A DNA stretch of 64,000 nucleotides from Oceanispirochaeta sp963676905 (lineage in GTDB: Bacteria; Spirochaetota; Spirochaetia; DSM-2461): the NCBI GenBank assembly GCA_963676905.2, contig CAXXVE010000001.1, forward strand, positions 434,001-498,000, given 5' to 3'. This document shows positions 34,624 through 43,622 of this stretch, in pieces. The notes below the pieces were generated by a model, which ran no database searches, was not told where the DNA came from, and worked only from the letters and a program-made list of their open reading frames with translations. The position numbers and the translations under genes were made by a program. The first letter of the stretch is position 1. The number at the start of each line of letters is the position of its first letter.

Positions 34624-36486
34624 TTATTCAGCTGTTTTTTTACCGCCGGATCTGCTTATCAGAACCGTCAGTACTGCAATATCAGAAGACCTGACCCCTG
34701 AAATACGGGAAGCCTGCCCCACGGAACGGGGCTGAATGGTCTTCAGTTTCTCTCTGGATTCGGAAGATATACCGTCCAGCTTATCATAGTCGAAATCTTT
34801 CGGAATCAGCATGTTTTCCATTTTCTGAAAACGGGCAACCTGCCGTTCCTGCCGGGCCACATAGCCCTCATATTTAACATCCAGCTCCGTGTGCGACTTC
34901 AGGTCAAGGGAGTAGCCTGAGAGCTCGGAGATGGGCTCAGAAAGAGAATCCAGAGTTACCGACGGGTCTTTGAGGGCCATATAGGAGCTTTTACCGATAT
35001 GGGGCTTCAGGGCTTCATTTTTTTCAGACCATGCGGTTGCGACCTTCTTCTGCCTCAGAAGCTCCTTGATCTCTTCGATGGTCTCTTTCTTCCTGTGGAA
35101 AGTCTCTTTCATCTCTTCCGTGGCCAGACCCACATCCTCGCAATAGGGGAAGAGCCTGATATCTGCATCATCATGGCGCAGGGAGAGCCTGTACTCCGCA
35201 CGGGAGGTGAACATTCTGTAGGGTTCCTTTGTACCCAGTGTTACCAGGTCGTCAATAAGAACACCCGTATAGGCCTCGGCCCGGCTCAGAACAAGAGCAT
35301 CTTTCCCCTGCAGTTTTCTGGCCGCGTTGATTCCGGCCATAAGCCCCTGGGTCGCCGCCTCTTCATAACCCGATGTTCCGTTGGTCTGGCCTGCGAGAAA
35401 AAGGCCCTTGTGGCGCTTGCTCTCCAGACTGGGCAGAAGCTGTGTGGGATCAAGGTAGTCATACTCCACAGCATAGCCGGGGCGCATTACTTCCACATGC
35501 TCCAGACCGGGAAGGGTCCTTAAGAAAGCTTCCTGTACAAGTTCGGGAAGGGATGAGGAAATCCCGTTAAGATACATCTCTTCGGTATCAAGGCCTTCGG
35601 GTTCCACAAAGATCTGGTGCCGCTCCCTGTCGGGAAAGCGTTTGACCTTATCCTCAATGGAAGGACAGTACCGGGGTCCGGTTCCCACAATCTCTCCGGA
35701 AAAGAGAGGTGAGAGATGAAAGTTGTCCCTTATGATCTTGTGGGTATTCTCATTTGTATAAGTGATATGACAGGGTACATGGGGCCTGTCGGATTTTTCA
35801 TTGAAAAAAGAGAAGGCCTGCATTGTCTCATCGCCGCCCTGCTCCTCCATTTTAGAGAAGTCGAGGCTCGACATTCTGACTCTGGCGGGGGTCCCTGTTT
35901 TCAGACGGCCAACGGTATACCCTCTCTCACGGAGGGCCGTTCCGAGACCTACAGCAGCGGGTTCACCGAGACGTCCCGAGGACTGGGAGAAATCTCCTAT
36001 AAAGATCTTTCCCTCCATAAAAGTTCCGGTTGTCATAACCACGGTACGGGAGCTGAAGCGCCTGCCCCTATCGGTGACAACACCTTCACACACAGTTCCG
36101 CTGCTGTCTGTAAGAATATCAACAACCGTATCCTGAAAGAGATGAAGATTCTTCTGAAGCTCAAGGGTCTGTTTAGCCAGACGGGCGTAGAGGTTCTTAT
36201 CAGCCTGTGCCCGGGGTGCCTGAACAGCAGGACCGCGGCTTCTGTTGAGGATTCGGAACTGAATCATGGACCTGTCAATAAGCCGGGCCATCTCGCCGCC
36301 CAGTGCATCGATCTCGCGGACGATGTTCCCCTTGGAGAGACCACCCACAGCTGGGTTGCAGGAAAGCCGTCCAATGGCATCCAGGCTCTGAGTAATGAGG
36401 AGTGTAGAGAAATCAAGACGGGCCAGTGCCAGGGACGCTTCGATCCCTGCGTGTCCGCCTCCGATGACTATTGCATCAAAATCCAT
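34624..36486 (-). CDS. mnmG: tRNA U34 carboxymethylaminomethyl modification enzyme MnmG
   Basis: A 620-residue FAD protein that, with MnmE, installs the cmnm5 group on the wobble uridine of certain tRNAs. The N-terminal FAD-binding motif is VIGGGHAGIEASLALARL, followed by SCNPAVGGLSKGNIVREIDA and FRILNRSRGPAVQAPRAQAD. The C-terminal helical domain has GYVARQERQVARFQKME, which contacts MnmE and tRNA. The length is normal. The gene is 93 bases after mnmE and 18 before rsmG. This cluster is often close to oriC in bacteria, which is relevant to the DnaA-box cluster 11 kb away. Confidence 0.96.
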   Translation of the reverse strand: MDFDAIVIGGGHAGIEASLALARLDFSTLLITQSLDAIGRLSCNPAVGGLSKGNIVREIDALGGEMARLIDRSMIQFRILNRSRGPAVQAPRAQADKNLYARLAKQTLELQKNLHLFQDTVVDILTDSSGTVCEGVVTDRGRRFSSRTVVMTTGTFMEGKIFIGDFSQSSGRLGEPAAVGLGTALRERGYTVGRLKTGTPARVRMSSLDFSKMEEQGGDETMQAFSFFNEKSDRPHVPCHITYTNENTHKIIRDNFHLSPLFSGEIVGTGPRYCPSIEDKVKRFPDRERHQIFVEPEGLDTEEMYLNGISSSLPELVQEAFLRTLPGLEHVEVMRPGYAVEYDYLDPTQLLPSLESKRHKGLFLAGQTNGTSGYEEAATQGLMAGINAARKLQGKDALVLSRAEAYTGVLIDDLVTLGTKEPYRMFTSRAEYRLSLRHDDADIRLFPYCEDVGLATEEMKETFHRKKETIEEIKELLRQKKVATAWSEKNEALKPHIGKSSYMALKDPSVTLDSLSEPISELSGYSLDLKSHTELDVKYEGYVARQERQVARFQKMENMLIPKDFDYDKLDGISSESREKLKTIQPRSVGQASRISGVRSSDIAVLTVLISRSGGKKTAE

Positions 36487-36579
36487 AATTATGGCAATTC
36501 CTTATGATTCATCCGTTAAAAAATTCTCCGGCTGTTTTCCCTTAAAGCATACTGCCCGGGGTTGCAGGAGAGGCCGGAT

Positions 36580-37944
36580 TTACTTTCCGACACAGAAGCT
36601 GGAAAACATTCTGTCCAGTATATCCGATGAGGAAACTTCACCGGTAATCTCGCCGAGAGCCTGCAGAACATCATTAAGATCCATGGCTAAAACATCAACA
36701 GGCAGGCCATTATGTATAGCCTCGTCCACTTTTTCAACCCCGGAAAGTGCCCTTTCAAGAAGTTCCTTCTGACGGAGAGAGTCGATTACAGCATCCCCTT
36801 CCAGGCGGGAGGAATCCTTGAAAATCCTGTCCATCAGAGCCTGTTCCAGCTCGGAAAACCCCTCTCCTGTGACCGCGGAAACGGCAATTGCACCCTCGGG
36901 AGCTTCTGTTTTACTGAGATCACACTTGTTCCAGACCAGAACTTCCTTGCTATTTCCTATGCCGGCGGTTGAGGCGACCAGAGCCTCTTCCTCCCCGGCA
37001 AGTTCCTGGGAACTGTCAATGACATACAGGATGATATGGGCGTTATCCATAAGTTCCCGGGTCCGGCGGATGCCTTCCTCTTCAATGGGATCATCCGACT
37101 TTCTAAGGCCTGCCGTATCATAGAGACGTACAGGTATCCCCGCCAGGGAGATCCATGACTCCAGATAGTCCCGGGTGGTTCCATGTATGTCTGAGACAAT
37201 GGAGCGGTCCTCTTTTAGAAAGAGGTTGAACAGACTCGACTTTCCCGCATTGGTCCTACCGGCGAGTGCAATAATCACACCCTCCTGATAGATCTTTCCC
37301 ACCTCGTAGGAATCGATAAGGGACTGGAGACCTGCTTTCATTTCTGCAAGTTCTGCAGTGGGCATGGGAGGAGCCTCCACCTCATCATCGGGATAGTCAA
37401 GCTGAATGGCAAAGGAGGCGGCCATACCGGTAGCGAGGCTCTTGAAGTGATTGATTCTGCTTTCCACGGCTCCAGACAAACGGTTCAGCGCCATGGACTG
37501 CGCCTTGCCGGATTTGGAGCTGATTATCTCCTGGACCGCTTCGGCGCGGGTCAGATCCATCTTGCCGTTAACAAAGGCCCGGAATGTAAACTCTCCCGGG
37601 GATGCCTGACGGAAGCCGCTGCGAAAGAGAAGCTGCAGAATCTTCTGAATACCCGGAAGACTGCCGTGGCAGTAGAGTTCCACACTCTCCTGCCCTGTGT
37701 AGCTTCCCGGAGCTCTGAAGGGCACAGCCATAATTTCATCCAGAGCCTCGGATGTTTCGGGGTCGCGGATCATACCGTAAACCATTTTCCTGGACTCGCC
37801 GTCTGTGAGATTGCCGCTGAAAAGTGCATCAACGGCTTCTATACTGCCTTCACCCGAAGTTCTGATTACTGCAATAGCACTTTCAGCCCAGGCTGTGGCG
37901 AGTGCGGCAATTCTGTCATCGGGATCGTAATTTTCATGATTCAT
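36580..37944 (-). CDS. mnmE: tRNA U34 modification GTPase MnmE
   Basis: A 454-residue GTPase, partner of MnmG. The N-terminal folate-binding domain includes DRIAALATAWAESAIAVIRTSG and the SPGEFTFRAFVNGKMDLTRAEAV block. The G domain has GRTNAGKSSLFN as G1; the usual proline after GR is threonine here, otherwise it is canonical. G3 is DTAG and G4 is NKCD. The C-terminus ends FSSFCVGK, the conserved CxGK that takes part in catalysis. ATG at 37944 (MNHENYDPDDRIAAL) is preferred; an in-frame TTG at 37962 has no better ribosome-binding site. First gene of mnmE-mnmG-rsmG. Confidence 0.95.
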   Translation of the reverse strand: MNHENYDPDDRIAALATAWAESAIAVIRTSGEGSIEAVDALFSGNLTDGESRKMVYGMIRDPETSEALDEIMAVPFRAPGSYTGQESVELYCHGSLPGIQKILQLLFRSGFRQASPGEFTFRAFVNGKMDLTRAEAVQEIISSKSGKAQSMALNRLSGAVESRINHFKSLATGMAASFAIQLDYPDDEVEAPPMPTAELAEMKAGLQSLIDSYEVGKIYQEGVIIALAGRTNAGKSSLFNLFLKEDRSIVSDIHGTTRDYLESWISLAGIPVRLYDTAGLRKSDDPIEEEGIRRTRELMDNAHIILYVIDSSQELAGEEEALVASTAGIGNSKEVLVWNKCDLSKTEAPEGAIAVSAVTGEGFSELEQALMDRIFKDSSRLEGDAVIDSLRQKELLERALSGVEKVDEAIHNGLPVDVLAMDLNDVLQALGEITGEVSSSDILDRMFSSFCVGK

Positions 37945-38009
37945 AACAGGCCAAGAATACAATGTTTCATCAACCCGATCAATGAATTTTCAGGGCTGAT
38001 AAGGAGTTA

Positions 38010-39476
38010 TTACTCAAGACTCTCGATCAATTCCAGGGCAAAAGCCTTACCAAGCTCCCGAAAAGAGGCGGATACAGCCAGAGTATTGCTCCTGCTTTCA
38101 ACCGATTTATCAAGTTCTAGAGAGACAAGAAGCTCCCCGCTGTCCACATCAACGACAGACAGACTGCCTCCTGTCTTCACACGGTAGGAGTCGGACACCG
38201 CCTCAAAGTTCTGGATTTCCACGGTACCGTAGACAACCCGTATATAGTCCTCTTTATAGAGAGCCTTGATATCCCTGAGGAATGCAGACTCTCCCTCTCT
38301 GGTAATTTCAAGGGGATCAAGGGTCAGGATATCGATGTTGTATCCGTTCTGCACCAGAGTCTCAACGATTCCCACCGCTGTCTCGGCATTGTTGAGGGCG
38401 GAACCCGTAATGTCTGTATGCAGGACGACAACTCCCATCTTCAGGTCTCTGGAAAGGGAGTCTACAGGGAGTCCATAGTCAAAACTGTAGGCGGCAACCC
38501 AGTCCTGAATCTGAGAGATATCCAGACCGCTGTTCTGAAGAATAAGCAGAGAGGAGTGGAAGTCCCGGCTCCCCGGTATGAAACGGACCTGGGCCTCTCC
38601 TGTAAAGGGAATAAAGGGGTGATAGAAATCGATCAACCCCTCAGGGCTGCTCACAAGACGCCTTTCAAACTGTCCCCTGCTGCCGTCACGTTTCTTCCCG
38701 TCATATCCGACAAGATATTCAACCTCAGGAGTCGGCCCCTCATCGGAAGAACTGAACAGTTGAAAAGGTTCGGCAATCATTGTATTGGCATAAGCCTGTC
38801 CCGGAGCCGCCACACCAGCGACCTTTATGAGTTCAAGCAGAGATGCGGCTTTTGAAATATAGATCCTCGCCAGATGATCAGACAGAGGATCCGGCAGCTC
38901 CGCCAGATAGGCCGCAGCTTCCAGAAGGACCTCGGCAGCCCTGTAATACTTCCCTGACTCCTCCAGACTTTCAGAAGCGGCGAGATAGGAGTTTAAAACT
39001 TCATTCCCCGTATAATATCTGTCGAGCAGAGCAGTGTTGAGAGCGGTATCAGCACTCTTGTCGACATAAAAAGCACCATAGTAGTATGACTCATCACCCT
39101 CGATATGCCATTCCTGACGGTAAAGGGACACAACACCATCCACAGCGGCTTCTGTATCGATAAGAGAAGAGAGCTGTTCCTTAAGCCACTCTCTGTCGGC
39201 AGAAGCGGAAAAGAGGCTTTCCTCACCGCTTAGTTCCAGAATCCTGTCGAGGAGTTCATCTGCAGCCCTGTCCCGAACAGAGATCTCGGAACCGCCGAAT
39301 GCCGAAATTTTGATAAGCCAGGCACTGCCGTCCTCCGACTCTTCCAGATTCCGAAACCAGTCCGGAGCAAAACGTTCTCCCTTATCTCTGGTTGCACATG
39401 AGGCCAGCATCAGCAGAGAGAGAACAATGATGGTATTGATAATTTTGAAAACCGGGTTAGTATTTTTTTTTCTCAA
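38010..39476 (-). CDS. lipoprotein of unknown function
   Basis: A 488-residue protein with a lipoprotein signal ending in LMLASC (lipidated Cys27). After APDWFRNL comes an LPP20-like start (asking whether residues about 40-130 form such a domain), then a helical region and, near the C-terminus, an alpha/beta part (GVVVLHTDITGSALNNAETA, LVQNGYNIDIL) that resembles nucleotide- or peptidoglycan-associated LpoB/CsgG-type folds. The match is by appearance only. Five bases separate it from the next lipoprotein gene upstream, so the two form an operon. It is likely exposed on the periplasmic side of a membrane. Confidence 0.72.
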   Translation of the reverse strand: MRKKNTNPVFKIINTIIVLSLLMLASCATRDKGERFAPDWFRNLEESEDGSAWLIKISAFGGSEISVRDRAADELLDRILELSGEESLFSASADREWLKEQLSSLIDTEAAVDGVVSLYRQEWHIEGDESYYYGAFYVDKSADTALNTALLDRYYTGNEVLNSYLAASESLEESGKYYRAAEVLLEAAAYLAELPDPLSDHLARIYISKAASLLELIKVAGVAAPGQAYANTMIAEPFQLFSSSDEGPTPEVEYLVGYDGKKRDGSRGQFERRLVSSPEGLIDFYHPFIPFTGEAQVRFIPGSRDFHSSLLILQNSGLDISQIQDWVAAYSFDYGLPVDSLSRDLKMGVVVLHTDITGSALNNAETAVGIVETLVQNGYNIDILTLDPLEITREGESAFLRDIKALYKEDYIRVVYGTVEIQNFEAVSDSYRVKTGGSLSVVDVDSGELLVSLELDKSVESRSNTLAVSASFRELGKAFALELIESLE

Positions 39477-39481
39477 CTTTT

Positions 39482-41239
39482 TTAATCCTGATAATACCGG
39501 ACTGATCTGATACCCTGCACGGTACCGTCGGATTCCGGTGAAATTCTAATTGCAATATTTTCCTGATAGGCAAACGGACCATTTATAACGGTATCCAGCG
39601 ATGAGTTCACAAAGAATCCCCTGGAGTCGTTGATATAGGAGACGAGAACCGTACCGGGATCATTTTCTGCAGATTCCAGCCCCAGGGAAACCGAGTAAAG
39701 GAGTGATCCTGCTCTGTCTGTCATTTCCAGGTTCCAGCCGCTGCCGGCGGGTGCATCCGATTCAATTTCGATGGACCCGATACCCGCTCCCGGATCAAAT
39801 CCGCTGATACGGATCTCATTGACTGCGCTGCTTCCCCTCTCATACAGAAAAGACTCCTGACGTTGAACCGTCTCGGGAGAACCGGAGACGAGAATACCCG
39901 CCCCGGATGCATCCTCTGCCCCGCCTGAAGACACGGCAAAGGAATACCAGTTCATGGGGAGCCCCGAAGAGGAAGGAGTGGCGCCAATAAAGGTTTTTCC
40001 TTCAACCGGAGTCTTCACTGCAGCGCCTTCAGCCGAAGCCAGAATCCGTCCTCGGCTGATCCACTTCAGAACTGCCACATCACCTGTAACCTTATAGCTC
40101 AGCTCAAGGTAACTGACCTCTTCAGCGGTGAAAGTGCTGAAGGGGAGATCCAAAGCAAAACTGTCCTCTCCACCGGAAAAAACAGCCTGAAGCACTTTTC
40201 CCCCCGCAAGGCTGCGGATCTGGAATCGATTATCAGCCGCCCCAGTTGAAAAGAGAGTGAAACTCCCCGCCTCAGGAAGAGAGGAGGTACTGAAAACCAG
40301 AGCCATGACAAAATCTCCGAGGCTGCCGTCATCTCCTGAAGGAAGAGCCTGTTCATCAAAGATCAATCCGTCGGTTTCAGCAAAAAGATACCCTTTGTAG
40401 CTTCCTCTGGTTTTTACTGCAGGATTACCCGAAACAGCAGGGGATGAGGAACCGTACATTCTGTTTGACAAAGAGTCTGAGAAATCAATAAAGAAGCGGT
40501 AATTTCTGTCCTCTACCATCTGCCAGGAAACAGTGCTCCCTGTTGAGACTGAGACAAAAAGGTCAGAACGCCTTGCCACAGCACTGACCTGATCAGACCT
40601 GGGTTCTACAGGAAACAGCTCTACCCCCAGAGAGTAAACACCTTCCTCGTCAGGAGCGGTGAAAAGACATGAAAGACCTGTTTCTGAAACAGGCCCCTCC
40701 TGCAGAACCGTACCGTCAAGAGTCCAACGCAGCCAGGGATCTGTCCCCTCGGGAAAATCAACACCTGCCTGGGCACGGATTTCATCTCCCGGCAGTATTC
40801 CGGGAGGATAGGTATTCAGACTGTGAATACTTAAGATACCGTTGAAAACATAAAAGTACCGGGATTCTTCATAGAGAGAAAGACTGTCCTCAAATACTTC
40901 AAAGTGAAGGGAGTAGAGTCCGTTTGTAAGGTCGGAAGGAAGATCCAGGGGCATACCAAGCCCTTTCAAGATATCAGGATCGACAGTGATTTCTGCGACG
41001 ACTTTACCGTCTGAATCCATCAGTTCCACAACGACAGACCGGGCCCTGTCCCCAACTTCAGAAAGGACGATATTGACCTGATCTCCCGGCTCAAGAACAG
41101 TCCCGTCCTCAATAGACTCCAGACTGTACTCACCGTCGATATCCAGAATACCTGTACCATCCTGAGAACAGGAAAAAACTGAGAAGAGTGCTAATATTAT
41201 AAGTACGACCTGAAACCTTTTCAGTACCTGACCCTCCAT
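39482..41239 (-). CDS. large lipoprotein with beta-rich domains
   Basis: A 585-residue exported lipoprotein. The signal peptide ends in LFSVFSC (Cys24). The mature protein is beta-rich, with Ig-like segments (EDGTVLEPGDQVNIVL and GDEIRAQAGVDFPEGTDPWLRWTLDG) and a lectin-like part in the middle (DRNYRFFIDFSDSLSNRMYG...). No catalytic motif is recognised. The ATG at 41239 has only a weak site; a GGAGGG run just after it hints that translation might begin slightly later, but no usable start codon follows in frame before the signal peptide. It is co-transcribed with the 488-residue lipoprotein. Probably a cell-envelope or surface protein. Confidence 0.72.
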   Translation of the reverse strand: MEGQVLKRFQVVLIILALFSVFSCSQDGTGILDIDGEYSLESIEDGTVLEPGDQVNIVLSEVGDRARSVVVELMDSDGKVVAEITVDPDILKGLGMPLDLPSDLTNGLYSLHFEVFEDSLSLYEESRYFYVFNGILSIHSLNTYPPGILPGDEIRAQAGVDFPEGTDPWLRWTLDGTVLQEGPVSETGLSCLFTAPDEEGVYSLGVELFPVEPRSDQVSAVARRSDLFVSVSTGSTVSWQMVEDRNYRFFIDFSDSLSNRMYGSSSPAVSGNPAVKTRGSYKGYLFAETDGLIFDEQALPSGDDGSLGDFVMALVFSTSSLPEAGSFTLFSTGAADNRFQIRSLAGGKVLQAVFSGGEDSFALDLPFSTFTAEEVSYLELSYKVTGDVAVLKWISRGRILASAEGAAVKTPVEGKTFIGATPSSSGLPMNWYSFAVSSGGAEDASGAGILVSGSPETVQRQESFLYERGSSAVNEIRISGFDPGAGIGSIEIESDAPAGSGWNLEMTDRAGSLLYSVSLGLESAENDPGTVLVSYINDSRGFFVNSSLDTVINGPFAYQENIAIRISPESDGTVQGIRSVRYYQD

Positions 41240-41308
41240 ACTCTATTTTAACACAGAGTATGGATATATTCACACTTCAATCAGAAGGTTTCATGAAAAA
41301 ATGATATG

Positions 41309-42559
41309 TCACTCCTCTGCCCAGACTTTTACCAGAGAGAGGACAACATTTACAGCCTTGACCATCGAACTCACGGGCACCCACTCCCGTACAGAATGGA
41401 AGTTGAAACCGCCGGCAAAGATATTTGGCGTGGGAACTCCCATGGCGGTCAACTTTGAGCCGTCAGTTCCACCGCGAATCGGTTTCACAAGAGGAGGAAC
41501 TCCGGCTTTATCATAGGCCTTCAGCATCAGGGGCTCCAGCTCCGGATACTTGTCCAGCTCCTCTTTCATATTGGAATACTGCATTTTCTCGCTGACATTA
41601 ACCCTGCCGCCGGGGAAAGAAGCCTCTACAGCCTTTGCAAACGCCCTGATTGCTTCAAGCCGTCTCGCTCCGCCTTCGGCATCAAAATCCCGAACCATAA
41701 CTGACACCTTCGCTCTGTCCAGAGTACCTTCGATACCATGGGGCCAATAGTTACCAAACCGGCCGTCTGTGGCTTCAGGACTCTCACTTCTAGGCAGAAG
41801 GGAGACAAACTGGGACGCCATTGTAACAGCATTCACAAGCTTACCCCTGGCATAGCCGGGATGGATAACACTTCCGATAAACTCAAGATCCACACGCCAT
41901 GCGTTGTAGCACTCCAGCTCAAGCTCCCCTTCCCGTCCGCCGTCAAGGGTAAAACAGAACCGGGACTGCAGATTGTCCACCGGAAATTTATCCATACCGC
42001 AGCCGGTCTCTTCATCAGGAGTGAAAATAATTTCAACAGGTCCGTGATCAATATCCGGACTCTTAATCAGTATTTCAGCTGCCGTCATGATCTCGGCGAT
42101 TCCAGCCTTGTCGTCGGCACCCAGAAGGGTTGTCCCATCACTGCTTATCAGTGTTTCACCTACAAAATCTTTCATATCGGGGATGTCTTCGGGATCCAGA
42201 GAGACTCCTTTGCTCAACTGAATAACACCGCCCTCCCACTCCTTGTGGATCTGGGGCTTTATATCCTTTCCCGGAGCATCACTGGCGGTGTCCACATGGG
42301 CCATAAAACCGAGCCCCGGAAGGTCCTTCCTGCCCCTCGCCGGAATTCGACCGACAAGATAACCATTCTCATTCAGACTGACCTCGGGAATGCCAAGATC
42401 CTTCATCTCCTGTTCCAGCATTTTCAGAAGATCCCACTGACAGGCTGTGGAAGGGGTCTTTTCGGAAGCAAGCTCCGGCTCGCTGGTGGTCCATATTTTC
42501 ACATATCTTAAAAATTTTTCCTGAACCAATGTATCTATTTCATCATGCAGATCACTCAT
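41309..42559 (-). CDS. pepT: peptidase T (tripeptide aminopeptidase)
   Basis: A 416-residue M20B zinc peptidase that removes the N-terminal residue from tripeptides in the cytoplasm. The metal-binding FMAHVDT gives His88 and Asp90; TLLGADDKAGIAE, IIFTPDEETGCGMD and FTLDGG follow in family order, and PIRGGTDGSKLTAMGVPTPN with GFNFHSVREWV close the active site. AGGAG precedes the ATG by 10 bases. It is a single gene on the minus strand, back to back with the tRNA genes. The sequence is complete and should be active. Confidence 0.96.
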   Translation of the reverse strand: MSDLHDEIDTLVQEKFLRYVKIWTTSEPELASEKTPSTACQWDLLKMLEQEMKDLGIPEVSLNENGYLVGRIPARGRKDLPGLGFMAHVDTASDAPGKDIKPQIHKEWEGGVIQLSKGVSLDPEDIPDMKDFVGETLISSDGTTLLGADDKAGIAEIMTAAEILIKSPDIDHGPVEIIFTPDEETGCGMDKFPVDNLQSRFCFTLDGGREGELELECYNAWRVDLEFIGSVIHPGYARGKLVNAVTMASQFVSLLPRSESPEATDGRFGNYWPHGIEGTLDRAKVSVMVRDFDAEGGARRLEAIRAFAKAVEASFPGGRVNVSEKMQYSNMKEELDKYPELEPLMLKAYDKAGVPPLVKPIRGGTDGSKLTAMGVPTPNIFAGGFNFHSVREWVPVSSMVKAVNVVLSLVKVWAEE

Positions 42560-42721
42560 ACTTTCAATCTCCTGTAATTAAGCATAAAGCCAATGAACAC
42601 AAAATAATAAATCCGATCCTGAAGTATCAAGAGAATTGTTCAAATTAAGGCTCCCGACAGGGGTAAAAATGATTCGGTGAAAGCTGAAAATAGAAGGGTG
42701 AAAAAAAGATGAAAAGCATAG

Positions 42722-42750
42722 TTGACATAAAATAGGTGATTATATAAGAT
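42722..42750 (+). promoter_or_regulatory. promoter of the tRNA cluster
   Basis: A perfect TTGACA (42722-42727), 17 bases and TAAGAT (42745-42750), followed 14 bases later by the 5' end of tRNA-Arg. A stable-RNA promoter is expected here. Confidence 0.75.
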
Positions 42751-42763
42751 GCTGACATCCTGT

Positions 42764-42836
42764 GCCCCGGTAGCTCAGGGGATAGAGCAGCCGCCTCCTA
42801 AGCGGCAGGTCAGACGTTCGAATCGTCCCCGGGGTA
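42764..42836 (+). tRNA. tRNA-Arg (anticodon CCU)
   Basis: A 73-base cloverleaf. Acceptor GCCCCGG pairs with CCGGGGT (a G-U at the first pair); D stem GCTC/GAGC; anticodon stem GCCGC/GCGGC with loop CTCCTAA, so the anticodon is CCT (reads AGG). The T loop is TTCGAAT and the T stem has one A-C mismatch at its base. CCA is not encoded. A T-rich run follows the gene. Confidence 0.95.
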
Positions 42837-42871
42837 CTTTTTTTAGCCCTGAGCACAGGATAAGGTTATTT

Positions 42872-42945
42872 GGAGGCGTAGCGAAGATGGTTATCGCGCC
42901 GGCCTGTCAAGCCGGAGATCGCGGGTTCGAGACCCGTCGCTTCCG
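42872..42945 (+). tRNA. tRNA-Asp (anticodon GUC), copy 1
   Basis: A 74-base cloverleaf with acceptor GGAGGCG/CGCTTCC, anticodon stem CCGGC/GCCGG and loop CTGTCAA, so the anticodon is GTC. The T arm is GCGGG-TTCGAGA-CCCGT. CCA is not encoded. It is identical to copy 2 at 43042, while the flanks differ apart from one base. Confidence 0.96.
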
Positions 42946-43041
42946 TAAAGAGCTGAATGTTACCAACCATGGTTGTTAACCTCTGAGCATCTTTTATTTT
43001 TTAACCATGGGTATAGTGCAGACCCCGACTTGCATAACACT

Positions 43042-43115
43042 GGAGGCGTAGCGAAGATGGTTATCGCGCCGGCCTGTCAAGCCGGAGATCGCGGGTTCGA
43101 GACCCGTCGCTTCCG
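43042..43115 (+). tRNA. tRNA-Asp (anticodon GUC), copy 2
   Basis: Identical over all 74 bases to copy 1, 170 bases downstream of it. The flanking sequences are unrelated, so the two copies are probably kept the same by gene conversion. The 3' part of this gene is echoed in the elements at 43181-43313 and 43382-43437. Confidence 0.96.
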
Positions 43116-43130
43116 CATAAAACTTAAGAG

Positions 43131-43166
43131 AAAAGATCATTCCATTTCGGATTGATCTTTTTTTTT
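43131..43166 (+). terminator. intrinsic terminator after the tRNA cluster
   Basis: AAAGATCA (43132-43139) pairs with TGATCTTT (43153-43160), followed by a run of six more T. It ends the tRNA-Arg/Asp/Asp transcript. Confidence 0.85.
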
Positions 43167-43180
43167 GCATTAAAAATTAA

Positions 43181-43313
43181 TCGGGTCTCGAACCGACAGG
43201 AACGCGCGAATACCTGAGCGGGAGAGAGCCAGGATGGCGAACGCCAGTGGATGGAGGGGCCTGAAGGGTAGAGCCACGATGGCTCTGACCGAAAGGGAGA
43301 CCCGTCGCTTCCG
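43181..43313. repeat. tRNA-Asp-derived structured element, unit 1
   Basis: It begins with CGGGTCTCGAACC (43182-43194), the exact reverse complement of the tRNA-Asp T arm, and ends with GAGACCCGTCGCTTCCG (43297-43313), the exact last 17 bases of tRNA-Asp. The two ends pair through CGGGTCTC/GAGACCCG. Inside are further hairpins: TGGC-GAAC-GCCA (43235-43246) and AGAGCCA-CGA-TGGCTCT (43270-43286). No ORF of note. It sits 66 bases after tRNA-Asp copy 2 and could be a remnant of an element inserted at the tRNA 3' end or a structured RNA. Confidence 0.55.
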
Positions 43314-43336
43314 AAACAATTATACCATAAGTAAAT

Positions 43337-43366
43337 AAGGTCATCCGATTCGGGTGACCTTTTTTA
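43337..43366 (+). terminator. intrinsic terminator after tRNA-Asp-derived unit 1
   Basis: AAGGTCA-T-CCG (43337-43347) pairs with CGG-G-TGACCTT (43351-43361) around a three-base loop, then T5. Its presence after unit 1 suggests unit 1 is itself transcribed on the plus strand. Confidence 0.8.
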
Positions 43367-43381
43367 TTGCCTGAAATCTGA

Positions 43382-43437
43382 AGGGTCTTGAACCGAATGG
43401 AGCGCACCCTACTGGGCGGAAGTGAGACCCCTCCATT
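43382..43437. repeat. tRNA-Asp-derived structured element, unit 2
   Basis: A shorter relative of unit 1. It opens GGGTCTTGAACCGA (43384-43397; unit 1 has GGGTCTCGAACCGA) and has AGACCC at 43425-43430, which pairs with GGGTCT. An alternative pairing joins AATGGAG (43396-43402) and CTCCATT (43431-43437). The rest of 43441-43587 is A/T-rich and I see no feature in it. Confidence 0.45.
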
Positions 43438-43587
43438 CCCATCAAAACGAATCTTTGTTCATTTAACACAAATTTCCTTATCTTATGCGTTCACTTATTT
43501 TCAGGATAAGTCATTTCTTTATATCTCTTTACAATAGATAATTAAATCTTAATATATAATTTTAACAATAAATAATAGTCTTGGTTA

Positions 43588-43616
43588 TTCACTTTATTAA
43601 AATACAGTGATACACT
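43588..43616 (+). promoter_or_regulatory. promoter of the 43623 gene, possibly leaderless
   Basis: TTCACT (43588-43593), 17 bases, TACACT (43611-43616). The expected transcript start coincides with the GTG codon at 43623, and no ribosome-binding site is present. The -35 is only a partial match. Confidence 0.35.
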
Positions 43617-43622
43617 TTTTGT

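Noticed and set aside
43181..43313. CsrB-like RNA with GGA-containing hairpin loops
   Set aside because: There are several GGA motifs and hairpins, but the loops do not regularly present a CsrA-type GGA, and the ends are better explained as tRNA-derived.
42764..43437. Integrated prophage or island at tRNA-Asp
   Set aside because: The 3' tRNA copy at 43297-43313 is only about 200 bases from the tRNA, and no integrase, phage or transfer gene lies nearby. It is kept as a repeat-element finding only.
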